64,000 bases of DNA from Lonicera japonica (Eukaryota; Streptophyta; Magnoliopsida; Dipsacales; Caprifoliaceae), in assembly GCA_021464415.1 (NCBI GenBank), contig CM038469.1, positions 57,033,702 to 57,097,701 of the forward strand. Direction: 5' to 3'. The notes beneath the pieces were generated by a model. That model searched no databases. It saw nothing but the letters and a program-made list of their open reading frames with translations, and was not told the origin of the DNA. Shown piece after piece: positions 25,700-36,700 of the stretch; position 1 is the stretch's first letter, and every line of letters starts with the position of its first letter. Position numbers and translations under genes: made by a program.

Positions 25700-26696
25700 A
25701 CTATGTCAAGTAAACTTTGGGTACACATATTACTTGCTTTATTAACTTACAGATTCCTTTTGATTGTCTTTTTTTTTTCTTTATTTTTTTCCATCATTAT
25801 GCCGTATACTTTTTTTTTTAATCTAATCTGTTGTTGTTGTTATTATTATTATTAGTATTAATATTAGTACTATTAATATTTTTGAAAGATAGAGTAGTCT
25901 GTGAATATTATATTTGTATCTACATGCTTTACAAACTAATGAAGCCCTTTTTACTTCTTCTTCTTCTTCTCCCTTTTTTTGACTTATGTTCTATTCCATA
26001 TTGCCAAGACATATCATTTATTTTACATATCTATATGTAAATATATTTATGCTTTATACATATTAACATTAGTAGTGTAAATCTTGAGTTCTAAAATAAT
26101 ACATGAGACTTTCAATTTTAAAATAATGATCATTTTTAAATGGAGGATAAATTACTCACCTTTATTATTATTTTCATTGCAGTCTTCCGTGCATCATTAA
26201 AAAGCTTCCTTATTTGTCTCTTTCTTCATTATATTTTTTTTCTATCTTGCTTAGATAGCTAGATGGTGTATATATACAAATCATGTTCTAGGTTACTAGC
26301 TACAATGATAACACTCTATGAGCCAAGTGGCCCATATAAATAGATTTTTTCCTTTACACATCCTTATCTCCTTGTTGCTTTGGAGAAAAATTAACCTACG
26401 TGTATAAGTTCAAATCCTTCCAATCTCTATTTTTTTTAATTCGTGTCCACGTGTCATTGCCCCCAAGACTCAACTTTTCTCCATTTTTAAATAGTATTTT
26501 CTTCCATCTTTCTTGTTTTAGTTCTTAAAAGAGTAATAGGTAGGGTGCATTTGTAATAAGATTTCACTTATTTATTTTATTGACTTATGAAAAATTTATT
26601 ATTATTTACTCAGTGATCCAGACTCCTGATTTACAAAATTAATTACTCAGTTATTATATATATATGTATTTATTTTATTTGCTTTTAAAAGGGTCA

Positions 26697-27289
26697 TTAC
26701 AAAATCAAGCTATTAATACAATGCAGATGAATAGCAAAAAAAATAATATTTTACCACAATCAAAGTTACCATGCACCAACAGGCTCGCATAATAATAAAA
26801 ACGATAATAATGGAGAATAAAGAATAAACGCTCACCAACAAAAACAAGCAAATAAAGTGGTATCGACAATGACGTGCTCTTCCAGGTGATAGACTTTATT
26901 GTTAATTGGATCCAAATATAACTAGAAACAATCCTTAGTTTTCTCTTTATAACTTATTCTTTAGGCCGTTAACAACAATTGTCGAATGATTACAAAGAAT
27001 AAACAAGATCTTTATTTACACTAAGTAACCATGTGACAAAAACTAAGTTTTAATTGTAAAATGACTAACTTTTAATTCGTAATCGTAAATTAATTAACTT
27101 ACAAGTCCTAATTATAAAAAGAAGTGAGCTAATAAACTCGTGAAATCTCTACCTTGGCAAACTTCGATTATACCCTTATAGTATAATCACGATCAACAAC
27201 ACATCAATTTTGTTTATCACCCATTTTGGTCTTGAAGGACTAAGTCTCTTAAAGCCGTGCATTGACCAAGGTGGACAATTGTGTAGACG
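26697..27289. other. Spacer, no gene seen
   Basis: AT-rich, with no recognisable gene or bounded repeat between the gypsy LTR and the TRIM-like element. Confidence 0.5.
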
Positions 27290-28310
27290 GTGTTGAGTGG
27301 TGATGATCTAATAATTTCAAAGTAGACTAATGTGTAGGTCCAAAGTGGAGTCAATGTGTATTGCTGGTCACAATCCAAGGTGAAGCCAAAATAAACCGGA
27401 GTTAATCCAAAGTACAACAAAAAAATGGATTAATTTAATCAAATGTGAAGTTTATTGAAAATGATTACCTCAAATTATTGATCACTATATCGAAAATATA
27501 TAACTCAATAAGGATTGATAAGTAGCGTAATGTCACTACCATAGAACTCAATTGGCCCAAAATTGTTTAAGTGTTGGACAATATTGCTACTATGTGCGCG
27601 AGCCGACATACCGGGCCCGGTTGGATGGTCTAAGAAAGGGACCAGGCCCAGGTGCATTGAGCTAAATTATTGGTATCAGAGCCGATAATAAATTCACTAG
27701 TTTTGAGTAATATATATAACCAGACTCAGTGCAATTAAAAACGACTCAGTGAGAGCATAAAGTGTGTGTCGTTACAAAAATTATCCTGATAGCTGGACTT
27801 AAGTAAAAGCCTATGCCGAAGTCAAACTTTGATGACCAAGGATGGAGTCCCACAGAGCCTATGTACACCGGAATACTACTATCAAAGTGGTTGTGCAGGG
27901 AACCTCGAGTAAAATGTGTACCTCGAGATAAACATTAACCAATGTACATGATCATACAAACGATATTAAGTGGTGATCAATATGGATAATCCAATAATGG
28001 ATTTAAGGTGGACTAACGTATAGGTTTAGATGGACCTGAGGTGAATTGCTGGACTTCGGTGAAAATCCAAGGTGGAGTTACGTGGACTGGAGTTAGTCTA
28101 AAGTGGACTAGTTTGATCCAATTAAGAGATTATCGGGAATGGTTGACTTAAACCATTTATCTTATATTAAAAATTTGTAAAACTCACAATAATTAATAAG
28201 TAGGGCGGTGTAATCACATAGTAACGCGGTATTTTAAGATAAAGCCTCACACATGTGACCAAAAATATTTAAGTCAGGGACAATATCGTAACTACGTGAT
28301 GTGGCCAAAG
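27290..28310 (+). mobile_element. TRIM-like non-coding LTR element
   Basis: Two related direct repeats, about 27290-27640 and 27955-28310, share GAGTGGTGAT, AATCCAAGGTG and GACTGGAGTTAGTC-type blocks. Just after the first comes TTATTGGTATCAGAGCC (27670-27686), a near-perfect initiator-Met tRNA primer binding site on the plus strand. The ~300 bp between the repeats has no coding capacity. Short LTRs plus PBS and no genes is the TRIM layout. Exact LTR ends are uncertain. Confidence 0.65.
27672..27686 (+). promoter_or_regulatory. Primer binding site (initiator-Met tRNA) of the TRIM-like element
   Basis: TTGGTATCAGAGCC is the standard plant retroelement site complementary to the 3' end of the initiator methionine tRNA. 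Confidence 0.7.
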
Positions 28311-28875
28311 GTATTTAAGTTATTTAAGATAAAATGATTATTTTTATTTTTAATTGAGAAAAACTATGTTATGATCATTCTCATATTTTATCCAATTTTA
28401 TCTTACATAACTAACTAGTGTACATAAAAAAGTTATGAAGGTTTCAAAATAACCGCCATCAATTCAATTCAAAATAATGACTTGCTTTGATGCTTTATAA
28501 GCATAATTCATAAGTTGACCCAACACATAAAATGTAACATTTGTCCATAATTAAGTGATACATCAACTGTCCTATCTGAACCTTTTATCCACTAGTTTCC
28601 CTATATATAAAATTTAACATATGACCTTAGGAGATTTTCAACATTCCACATTTGTCCACAATTTGTTTCATCGGTTTAATATTAATTTATTTCGTAACAT
28701 AGGTACATACGAAGGGAAAGTTAATAGGTGATAAAGTGTGAAAATGTCAATGTGTGGTCCCCTATATCATTAGTGGGCAATTAAGCGCAAACATCCCTAG
28801 GGGCTATCCTTACATCTCAAGTTGTTATAGAACCCTAATATGTGCCGATTTTGAACCTTTGAGTTTGGCGAGGGA
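28311..28875. other. Spacer, no gene seen
   Basis: AT-rich sequence without a supported feature. Confidence 0.5.
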
Positions 28876-29998
28876 TAGATATATCAGTGGATTGAATTTT
28901 AACCCAATCACCCTATATCCGATCCATTAAGAGAATAAATTCAATCCAATTCAATTCGATAATTCGAGAGATTATTAATAATCAAATCCATATTCGATTT
29001 TGCGAACTTAATTGATTTCCAATCTGACAATCTAATTCGAAATTTTTAAGAAAAAAAAATTAATTTTTTAACTATAAAAAATGGATAATATAACTATTTT
29101 TTTTAAGAATTAATATTATAGCATTCAACAACAAATAATGGAATGACAGAAAATTTTCATTTAAATAATGCATATCAATTCTAGAAAAAAAAAAGAAAAA
29201 AGAAGCTTAACATCAACCTAGACACCATTTTTTTTCCCTTTTTTCCTTTTTTTTTTCCAAAGTAATATAATATTTATTAAGCAAATTGAAAACAAAATGA
29301 CTACTCTAAGCTCGCCTCAAACGACAACTCAATTCAACTCAACTTAATATATATATTAAACACGTGGTATAAATATAAAATATGCATTATATAATATAAA
29401 ATCGGATTATATTGTTAACATATTGGATATGCCTAAATTAGGGAAGACAAAAATACCCGCGGGTCCCCGACTCTATGAGAGCGGGTATGGGTGCAAACAA
29501 TCGGGGCGGGTTTGGGTTTCGGGCGGAAAATTTTAAATTTAGTCGGGTTCGGGTCGAGGTGTCTCCACCCCATCCCCACCCCGATATATTTATTTTTGTA
29601 ATTTTGTTCTTATATATATGTGTGTATATATATGTATAAAGAATATATATGTTTATAAAATTAGTTTATTGTTGATTGTGTAAATATATAATTTTATTTA
29701 TATATTTATATATATTATATTATTTTTAACTTCATTCTTTTTCTTTTTCTTTTTATATATTTTCTTAAAAAAATTGTTGAGTATACCGACAGGGACGGGA
29801 TGGTTTTTGGTAGCGGGGGAGGGGATGCAAATTGTAAACCCGACCCGTTGCCATCCCTAGCCTAAATCTATATTTTCTCTATTAAATTATTAAATTAGCG
29901 GATTTAGATTGTAATTAAATTATTGGATTGAAATTTCAAATCTACATTCGATAAAATATGTTAGATTTGGATAAAAATATGATATATTCACCTGTCTA
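28876..29998. mobile_element. Probable hAT-like element (outer), interrupted by 29439-29859
   Basis: It starts TAGATATATCAG and ends CACCTGTCTA. It is flanked by GCGAGGGA (28868-28875) and GCGAGGGG (29999-30006), a 7/8 match. The interior is rich in GGATTGAATTT / AATTCAAT-type motifs. The terminal repeats are weak, so confidence is moderate. Confidence 0.55.
29439..29859. mobile_element. hAT-type MITE with GC-rich ends
   Basis: Starts TAGGGAAGACAAAAATACCC and ends CCGTTGCCATCCCTA, with inverted TAGGGA termini. It is flanked by a perfect 8-bp duplication GCCTAAAT (29431-29438 and 29860-29867). Subterminal GGGCGGGTTTGGGTTTCGGG and CCCGACCC blocks are typical of this family. Confidence 0.88.
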
Positions 29999-30542
29999 GC
30001 GAGGGGGGTTTTATTCTCACAGATGTAGTTTCCAACTTAACTCATTAAAGTAGCAGAATGGTTGGTTTTACGGTTTTCTCGTAGTTGTTGGTACTCTCTT
30101 CAACTAAACTCTCCACGTATTGTTGCCATTGCGAATTGCACTGGTGATGTAAAATATTTGGGTCACCAAGAACACATGAATAATTTATTTTACTACTTTA
30201 ATCAATTATAAAAAAGAGGTAGAATAATCAAATTTGCATCCCAATACCAATCATGTGCGCTCAGTGTTAAAAGAGTAATCTCCATTTTAATATTATCTTT
30301 GCAAATTTTAAAAGATGTACATAATAATAACGTTTGCCTCCCAAGACCTTTGGACTTAGTTTTAAAGAGTAATTTCCTCTGAGAATCGTTTAGAAAATCA
30401 CACAAAGTACAACATGTCCATGGATAGGCCGAATTAACCTTTAGTCCATTTGTAAAATTAACGACTTCTTATACACCTCTCTAAAATTTTGTTACAATTA
30501 TTGTTGATTTAATGATTTTCTATCAAGGCTATTTTTATTACA

Positions 30543-30573
<31 letters not shown>

Positions 30574-31234
30574 AGAGATTTAACGTTTGTTAAGTGATTT
30601 TAATTTATACTATGCAATTCTAACAATGCTATCTACTATAGAGTATAATCTCCAAAATAAAAAGCAATTTTTAAAATAAGAATTACATATATATTATTAA
30701 TTTGTTAAGTAGAGAGACAAGAGGTTAGCTAAATTTAGAGAACTTATGAAGCTCTCTACTTTTGTTAGCTATTATAGCTAATCTCTTAGAGTACTAATTT
30801 AATCATTCATTATTTATAATTGAGAATACGAAAGTAATAGATAGTCTCTTGAAAATCCTTAGAGAGTTATTATTGAAACTTGGATTGATGTACTAATTTT
30901 TATTGAAAATTTTGTATTTTATAATTAAATATCTTTACATTTGACTTTGGTGCTTAAAGAAATTCTAATTTCGAACTAATTAAATGCCCATAATACAATT
31001 TATTTTATATTGTTACCTTTGATACGAAAAATAAAAATATTAATTTGAGAAAAAAAGAGTAATACATTTTTCTATATAACCATCAAAAATTCAAATTCCA
31101 AAAAATACGATCTTTAAACCGCAATCCAAAAATAATATTATATAAATTCTCTAATTCCGAGGTAAATCACATATTTAATAAGTATCTCAAAAAATATATA
31201 AGTGGTAAATGTATCATGTGCCAAATTGAGGTGG
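29999..31234. other. Spacer and upstream region of the kinase gene
   Basis: No gene. It contains an (AT)n run near 30543-30568 and presumably the distal promoter of the kinase. Confidence 0.5.
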
Positions 31235-31242
31235 TATAAATA
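31235..31242 (+). promoter_or_regulatory. TATA box of the kinase gene
   Basis: TATAAATA lies just upstream of a CT-rich leader (31380-31520) and is correctly oriented for the downstream kinase. Transcription would start near 31265-31275. Assignment rests on the motif and its position; no transcript evidence is available. Confidence 0.6.
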
Positions 31243-31269
31243 GCGATTCGTATGTTGATTTATCCACTG

Positions 31270-33703
31270 GTGACTGGAGAGGGGTAGATCATAGATGAAC
31301 CTACTCCTCTAGCGGGTAATTCCCGTATGGTGCCTACAACTACAAACAAACAGTAGCTATGCTACTACTATTCTCACACACATTTTACACCTTTATATGC
31401 TGCAGTATCTTTCTTTCTTTCTATTTCTATGAACTTTCTTCTCTTTAAAGGCATCTAGAGAGAGAAATTCGCACTCTTCTTCGTAGATTCCTTCAATCCA
31501 GAAGTCTCTCTCAGCGTCAGATCTATCGAAATCAGCCTCACCGTAGCTTCAAAGGCATCTCTGTTTATTCGATCGGGACTTGCTCTCTGTTGTTAGGTTT
31601 GATTTGATTTCCTTTTATACATTTCATTTGCTTAATGTTTTAGTTCAGTAAGTTGATATTCAGTGCTTCGATTTCATTGCTAGATTCAAGTAATTTCTAG
31701 GTTCGTTTTAGATGATCGAATTTTGATCTCAATTACTTCTATACATTTCATTTACTTAAGGTTTCTAGTTCAGTGCGTTGATATTCAGTGCTTTGATTGT
31801 TGCTAGATTCAAGTAATTTTTTAGGTTTTTTTATGATCGTATTTTTTAAATATCAAGATCTCAATCCGTACATTTCATTTGCTTGATATTTTAGTTCAGG
31901 AAGCTGAAATTCAGTGTTTCGATTTCATTGTTAGACTCAAGTAATTTCGAGGTTTGTTGATACGATCAAATTTTGATTATCAATATCTCATTCCTTGCTT
32001 GATTATCTCTTTATTCATTTAGCTACTTAATGCTAGGTTTGATTTCCTAGTCTACATTTCAATTGCGTAATGTTTTGGGTCAGTAACTTGATATTCAGTG
32101 TTTCGATTTCGTTGCTATAGATTCAAGTAATATCTAGGTTTGTTTACATGATCGAATTTTGACTATCAAGATCTCAATCCTGCTTCGTTAATATTCTCTA
32201 TTCATTTAGCTACTTATTTTTTTGTCTTAAATTCAGTATAGATCTCTGTACAATAGATCTATAGATATTCAACAGAAAATATGCAAAATTAACTTGATCT
32301 ATAAAGTAGCCTGTGTACTGTGTATATGCTTGATAATCAATACCAGGCAAGTGAAGTCCTACTCATATGTCTGACGTTTATACATCTATAAAGCAATGAT
32401 CACTAGGCCTATTTTTGTTCATTTGCCTTGGGAGCTCTATGAACTAGTTTAATTGAAGTTATTTATGACTATACGTGATGCCTTACTATTTGCGATAGAT
32501 TCCCAGTTTTGGTTAGCTGTGCACTTAATCAATTATCCTTTCAGTTGTCCACTTGTCTTAGATCAGCTTAGAAGGGGGCATATTAAATGTTCTACAATTA
32601 ATTGGCTGGAGTTTTCTTTTCTTTTTCCGATCTTAAAATCCGTTGGACTTGACTAAGCTAGTAAATGCAACTATAATTGTGCTTGAGTAAACAATACTGC
32701 TAGGATATACATGTATATGCTTTAATGGTGTCTTGTAGCGGTCATTGGTTAGTGCAATACTGTTGAGCTTCCAGTGGTGTCGACATGGGATTGGGAGTTG
32801 AGAGTAGCTACTTCTTATGTACAAGCTAAATTTGAGGTCTCTACTGTATTATAGTCTTTCCCCCTCAGTCCCTCACCCCGGGACCATTATTGGTCATATT
32901 TATTGCTCAGGAGACGCCTAGTAGTAATTATGACTAGTTCTCTCAAGCCTTTATGTCTGTGATCATATCTCTTGTTAGGATCTTTTGTCCTTTCCTTCTC
33001 AATTGCAGTGTTCTAAAAATTGGGCCTAGGCGGCGCCTAGGCGGAAATCGTTGCCTTCCCGCCCGGCCTAGGCCTAATCCTTTGTGTTTAGGCGCCGGGG
33101 TGATTAGGCGGGATAGGCGGGATTTTTCTCTCTTTTTTTTTTCCTTCAAAACAATGTAGTTTCATGTAAAAACAAAAAAAAAACCATGTTTATTAGCTAG
33201 CCCTCTTTTAATCGACCTAATTCCGTTCTCCTCATCCTCCTCCTCTCAGTCTCCGATCTCCATCTCCTCCTCTCCTCTCCCCTCAGGCTGTATTTTGGGA
33301 TGTTCACTTAGGTTTGATTGTTTGATCTTGTTTATTTTGTTTTTGGAATGCATGTTTTATTGGAATATTAATGTTAATTTCAAAGGTATATTATGTTTTG
33401 TTAGTATTATGTTATTTAAAATAATATTTTTAATAAAAAATCGTTTGACCAATTAATTCCCGACTAATCCCCTAGGCGCTAGGCCCCCCCTCGCCGACCT
33501 AGGAACGCCTAGCGATTTTTAGAACATTGCTCAATTGATTGTTGATACTTGATACTGGCATGTCTACTTGGATCCAACTCAAGAGTGTTGAAAGGTCTTA
33601 AATAATTGTGCTCTTATTTTGTATTATGGTTGTCAAAATGGGTATATGTATTTATTACTTTATCCTTTTTCCCACTGTGTATTTGCAGAAATTTGGTATA
33701 ATC
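31270..33703 (+). other. 5' untranslated region of the kinase gene with a long leader intron
   Basis: A CT-rich leader (CTTTCTTTCTTTCTAT near 31410) precedes a plausible donor TGTTAG/GTTTGA at 31597. The acceptor ATTTGCAG ends at 33688, 15 nt before the kinase start codon. An intron of about 2.1 kb in the 5' UTR is inferred. It contains several degenerate copies of a sequence like TTCAGTGNTTCGATTTCATTGCTAGATTCAAGTAATTT (31660-32130) and a hAT element at 33006-33529. Another upstream donor is possible. Confidence 0.6.
33006..33529. mobile_element. hAT-type element in the kinase leader intron
   Basis: Ends CAGTGTTCTAAAAATT and ATTTTTAGAACATTG are inverted. It is flanked by a perfect 8-bp duplication CTCAATTG (32998-33005 and 33530-33537). 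Subterminal blocks are CCTAGGCGGCGCCTAGGCGG and, at right, CCTAGGCGCTAGG. It is the same family as 4791-5404. No transposase. Confidence 0.92.
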
Positions 33704-36700
33704 ATGTGGAGATTCAAACCCTTTACTCATAAAGAGCAAACTGGACTCGAAGGTCGGACAATTGATGTTGGCAATCTGAAAATTCATGTTCGCAAAGCCA
33801 TTGCTGAAGGTGGCTTCTCTTGTGTTTACTTAGCTCAAGATGCTGTAAATGGTTCCAAGCAATATGCAGTAAAGCACATCATTTGTAATGACGAAGAATT
33901 TCTGGAGCTGGTGATGAAAGAAATCTCTGTAATGAAATCTCTTCGCGGACACCCTAATGTTGTAACGCTACATGCCCATACCTTCTTTGATATGGGGAGG
34001 ACGAAAGAAGCTCTCCTTGTTATGGAGTATTGCGACAAGTCTCTGGTTAATGTGCTGGAGAGCAGAGGTGCTGGGTACTTTGAGGAGAAACAGATCCTTG
34101 CAATGTTCAGGGATGTCTGTAACGCAGTCTTTGCAATGCATTGCCAGTCTCCACCCATTGCTCACCGGTAAAGATAAAGAGTTAAATGTTTTCAATCTTT
34201 GCCATTCTGCCTTCTCTATAGATTCTTAAAAGCATGCTCCGCATTCTTGTTGGTTCTTCCTTTCTTTAGAATGGTCGAGCTTCATAGTTGAATTCTCTCA
34301 TGACCTAGGAGCTATTGGTTTCAGGATGCATTTTGGAGTTGACTCTTTTCCTTTTTGGTTCTTTAACACTAATATTAGACATGTAAACTTGCATGGGTGA
34401 CAATAGTACAGTTCTCGGTGTTTTGGACTTCACCTTATTCTACCACTCACAATCCATATTTAAAATTGCATTATCAATTACTCCCACCTTTCTTTTGTAG
34501 AAATAGGACGTTGGTGTTACAGTACATGTTTGACAGCTTTCACATAAACTATTTGTACATTTTGCCATATTTTTGTTGGGCGACGTGGTAGTACCTTTTC
34601 TGTGGATAGGAGATGTGGTGTGATGATCTCTTATGTTTGAATTCTTATGTTGCAAGAAAATCCAATCCCCAAGTTCTGTAAATCAAGTAACTGGAATCTT
34701 ATCAACTAAAAAAAGAATACGTGTACTTTTTATTTAACCCCTATTGTCAATACGATATTTGATGTTACCCATGTTATCATAATTTTAAGACTTACTGCCC
34801 ACTGGTCATTTTTTTCCCTCCATCAACTCTTTGTCAAAATTCAGGGACTATGGGCAAGTCTTAAGGATTCGTTAGACTTGTGCTCAGTTGTAATGCTATA
34901 TTGGAGGTATCCCTGATTATTGTTGCGGGGTTGACAAGGTGAAAAAATAGGGGATAATTTAATATCTTGAAATTCTCGATATCATTAGATGGTTAAATAA
35001 AAACACAAAAATGCAATACACCCTTTTATGTTATTTGTTTGAAAGCATCATCGTATTGTGTTCATTGCTAAGAATCTTTTATTAACTCTATTCTTTCCTT
35101 TTACGTGCTTTGCTAATGGACTTCTTGGTTCATTTTATAACTTACAAGTTCACCTTTCTATCTTGCTGTCTATAGAGACCTAAAAGCTGAGAATCTTTTG
35201 CTGGGGTCGGATGGATTATGGAAGTTGTGTGATTTTGGTAGTATCTCTACCAACCATAAGCGCTTTGAGAAGCCCGAAGAAATGGGCATTGAAGAAGATA
35301 ATATAAGGAAGCACACTACTCCTGCCTATAGAGCCCCTGAGGTTGAATGACATACCTTCTTTTTTGACAGGGGTTGCAGTACTTGAGATCTATTTATATT
35401 TTTAACTCATTTCCCGTGTTTTATTGGCTCAGATGTGGGATTTGTTCCGGAGAGAACTTATAAACGAGAAGGTAGATATATGGGTAAGTTCAGTGGACCT
35501 CATACACCTGTACAGAATCATTTTGGTTTTGGCTAAAGTGCACATATCATTTGGGTTTTGGCTGAAGTGCGTATTAAGGACTGTGCACAAAACTGAAAAA
35601 CTGAACTGGCCCGAACTGATAGGTTTTTTAATGTGCTTGGTTCAGTTCAAAAAATGAAGAACTGAAGTGGTCAGTTCTGTTTTAGCGTGTATACCACCGA
35701 CCAAAACAAAACTGAAAGTACATGTCTCCTCTTCCTAATGTTCAAGAAGATAAAAGGCCCATGGCCCAAAATTGTAAGTTAGTCCCATGGCCCAAAACAA
35801 CTGAAACCGACCAGCAAAACTGAATCAACCCCAGTCGGTTTTAGCTGGTCCGTTGCGTTGGTTGACATACTACATAAAACAGACAAGGTTGGCTCGGTTG
35901 GGACTTATGCCCAAAACTGAAACAAACTGTGAACATCCCTATTCATTATGACCTTAGTGTAAATCTAATTCTAATGTGACTATTTTTCTTCTATCAGGCC
36001 CTTGGGTGTCTTCTCTTTCGCATATCTTTCTTCAAGTCTGCTTTTGATGGTGAATCAAAGCTACAAATTTTGAATGGAAATTATCGCATACCAGAGTTGC
36101 CGAAGTACAGCTCATCAATCACGGACCTAATAAGGGACATGCTTCAATCTTCACCGGATGACAGACCAGACATCACGCAGGCAAGAGCTTTGCTTGATTG
36201 GCCATTCATCTCCATGAATTTAGGTTGGTTGTAGAGCATTTGTGTCAAATGGCAGCCATAGGTGCTTAGCCTATTTTTATGGTTACTGATGCTCTTTTTA
36301 TTTTTGTGGCAGGTGTGGTTTCGAGTTAATGGTCTATTACCTGATGAGTTGCAAAAGTCTCTACCTGACAGACCACCTGAGATGCAACAACAGGTTACTG
36401 GCACACATGAAGGTGAGAGCATTGGACGTTATCACATATTTAACACAAATATATACACTAGTCAATGCCCATGCCGATGAAAGAATAGCAAATTTGCTCC
36501 AGTATACTCTTGTGTACAGGGCTGGTCATGAGATATACAGAGCCCTGTTAAACAATTGAAACGGGGAACCCTTTTCTCATAATCAAGCTAATTCTTGGTT
36601 ATTATTATGTCGTGTTTAAAATATTGGACCCCCCTGCATAGGTTATATAGACTACTGTTGTAGTAAGGGTTCTGGCAGTTGCCTACCCTACACATTGCCT

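Larger units (their letters stand above)
23677..26696 (-). repeat. Right (5') LTR of the gypsy element, with two insertions
   Basis: Runs from TGTCATGTCCCAATTC to AAAAGGGTCA, giving the TG...CA ends. It is collinear with the middle LTR once the insertions at 23911-24734 and 25540-25699 are removed, which leaves about 2.0 kb, the same as the middle LTR. Confidence 0.88.

Noticed and set aside
33835..34195. Open frames of 75-107 codons on the minus strand over the first kinase coding exon
   Set aside because: They lie antisense to a highly conserved kinase exon and carry no independent signal.
34727..34960. TTTAACCCCTATTG...AATAGGGGATAA inverted pair in a kinase intron
   Set aside because: The pairing is short and no duplication is visible; it may be related to the long-TIR family but evidence is too thin.
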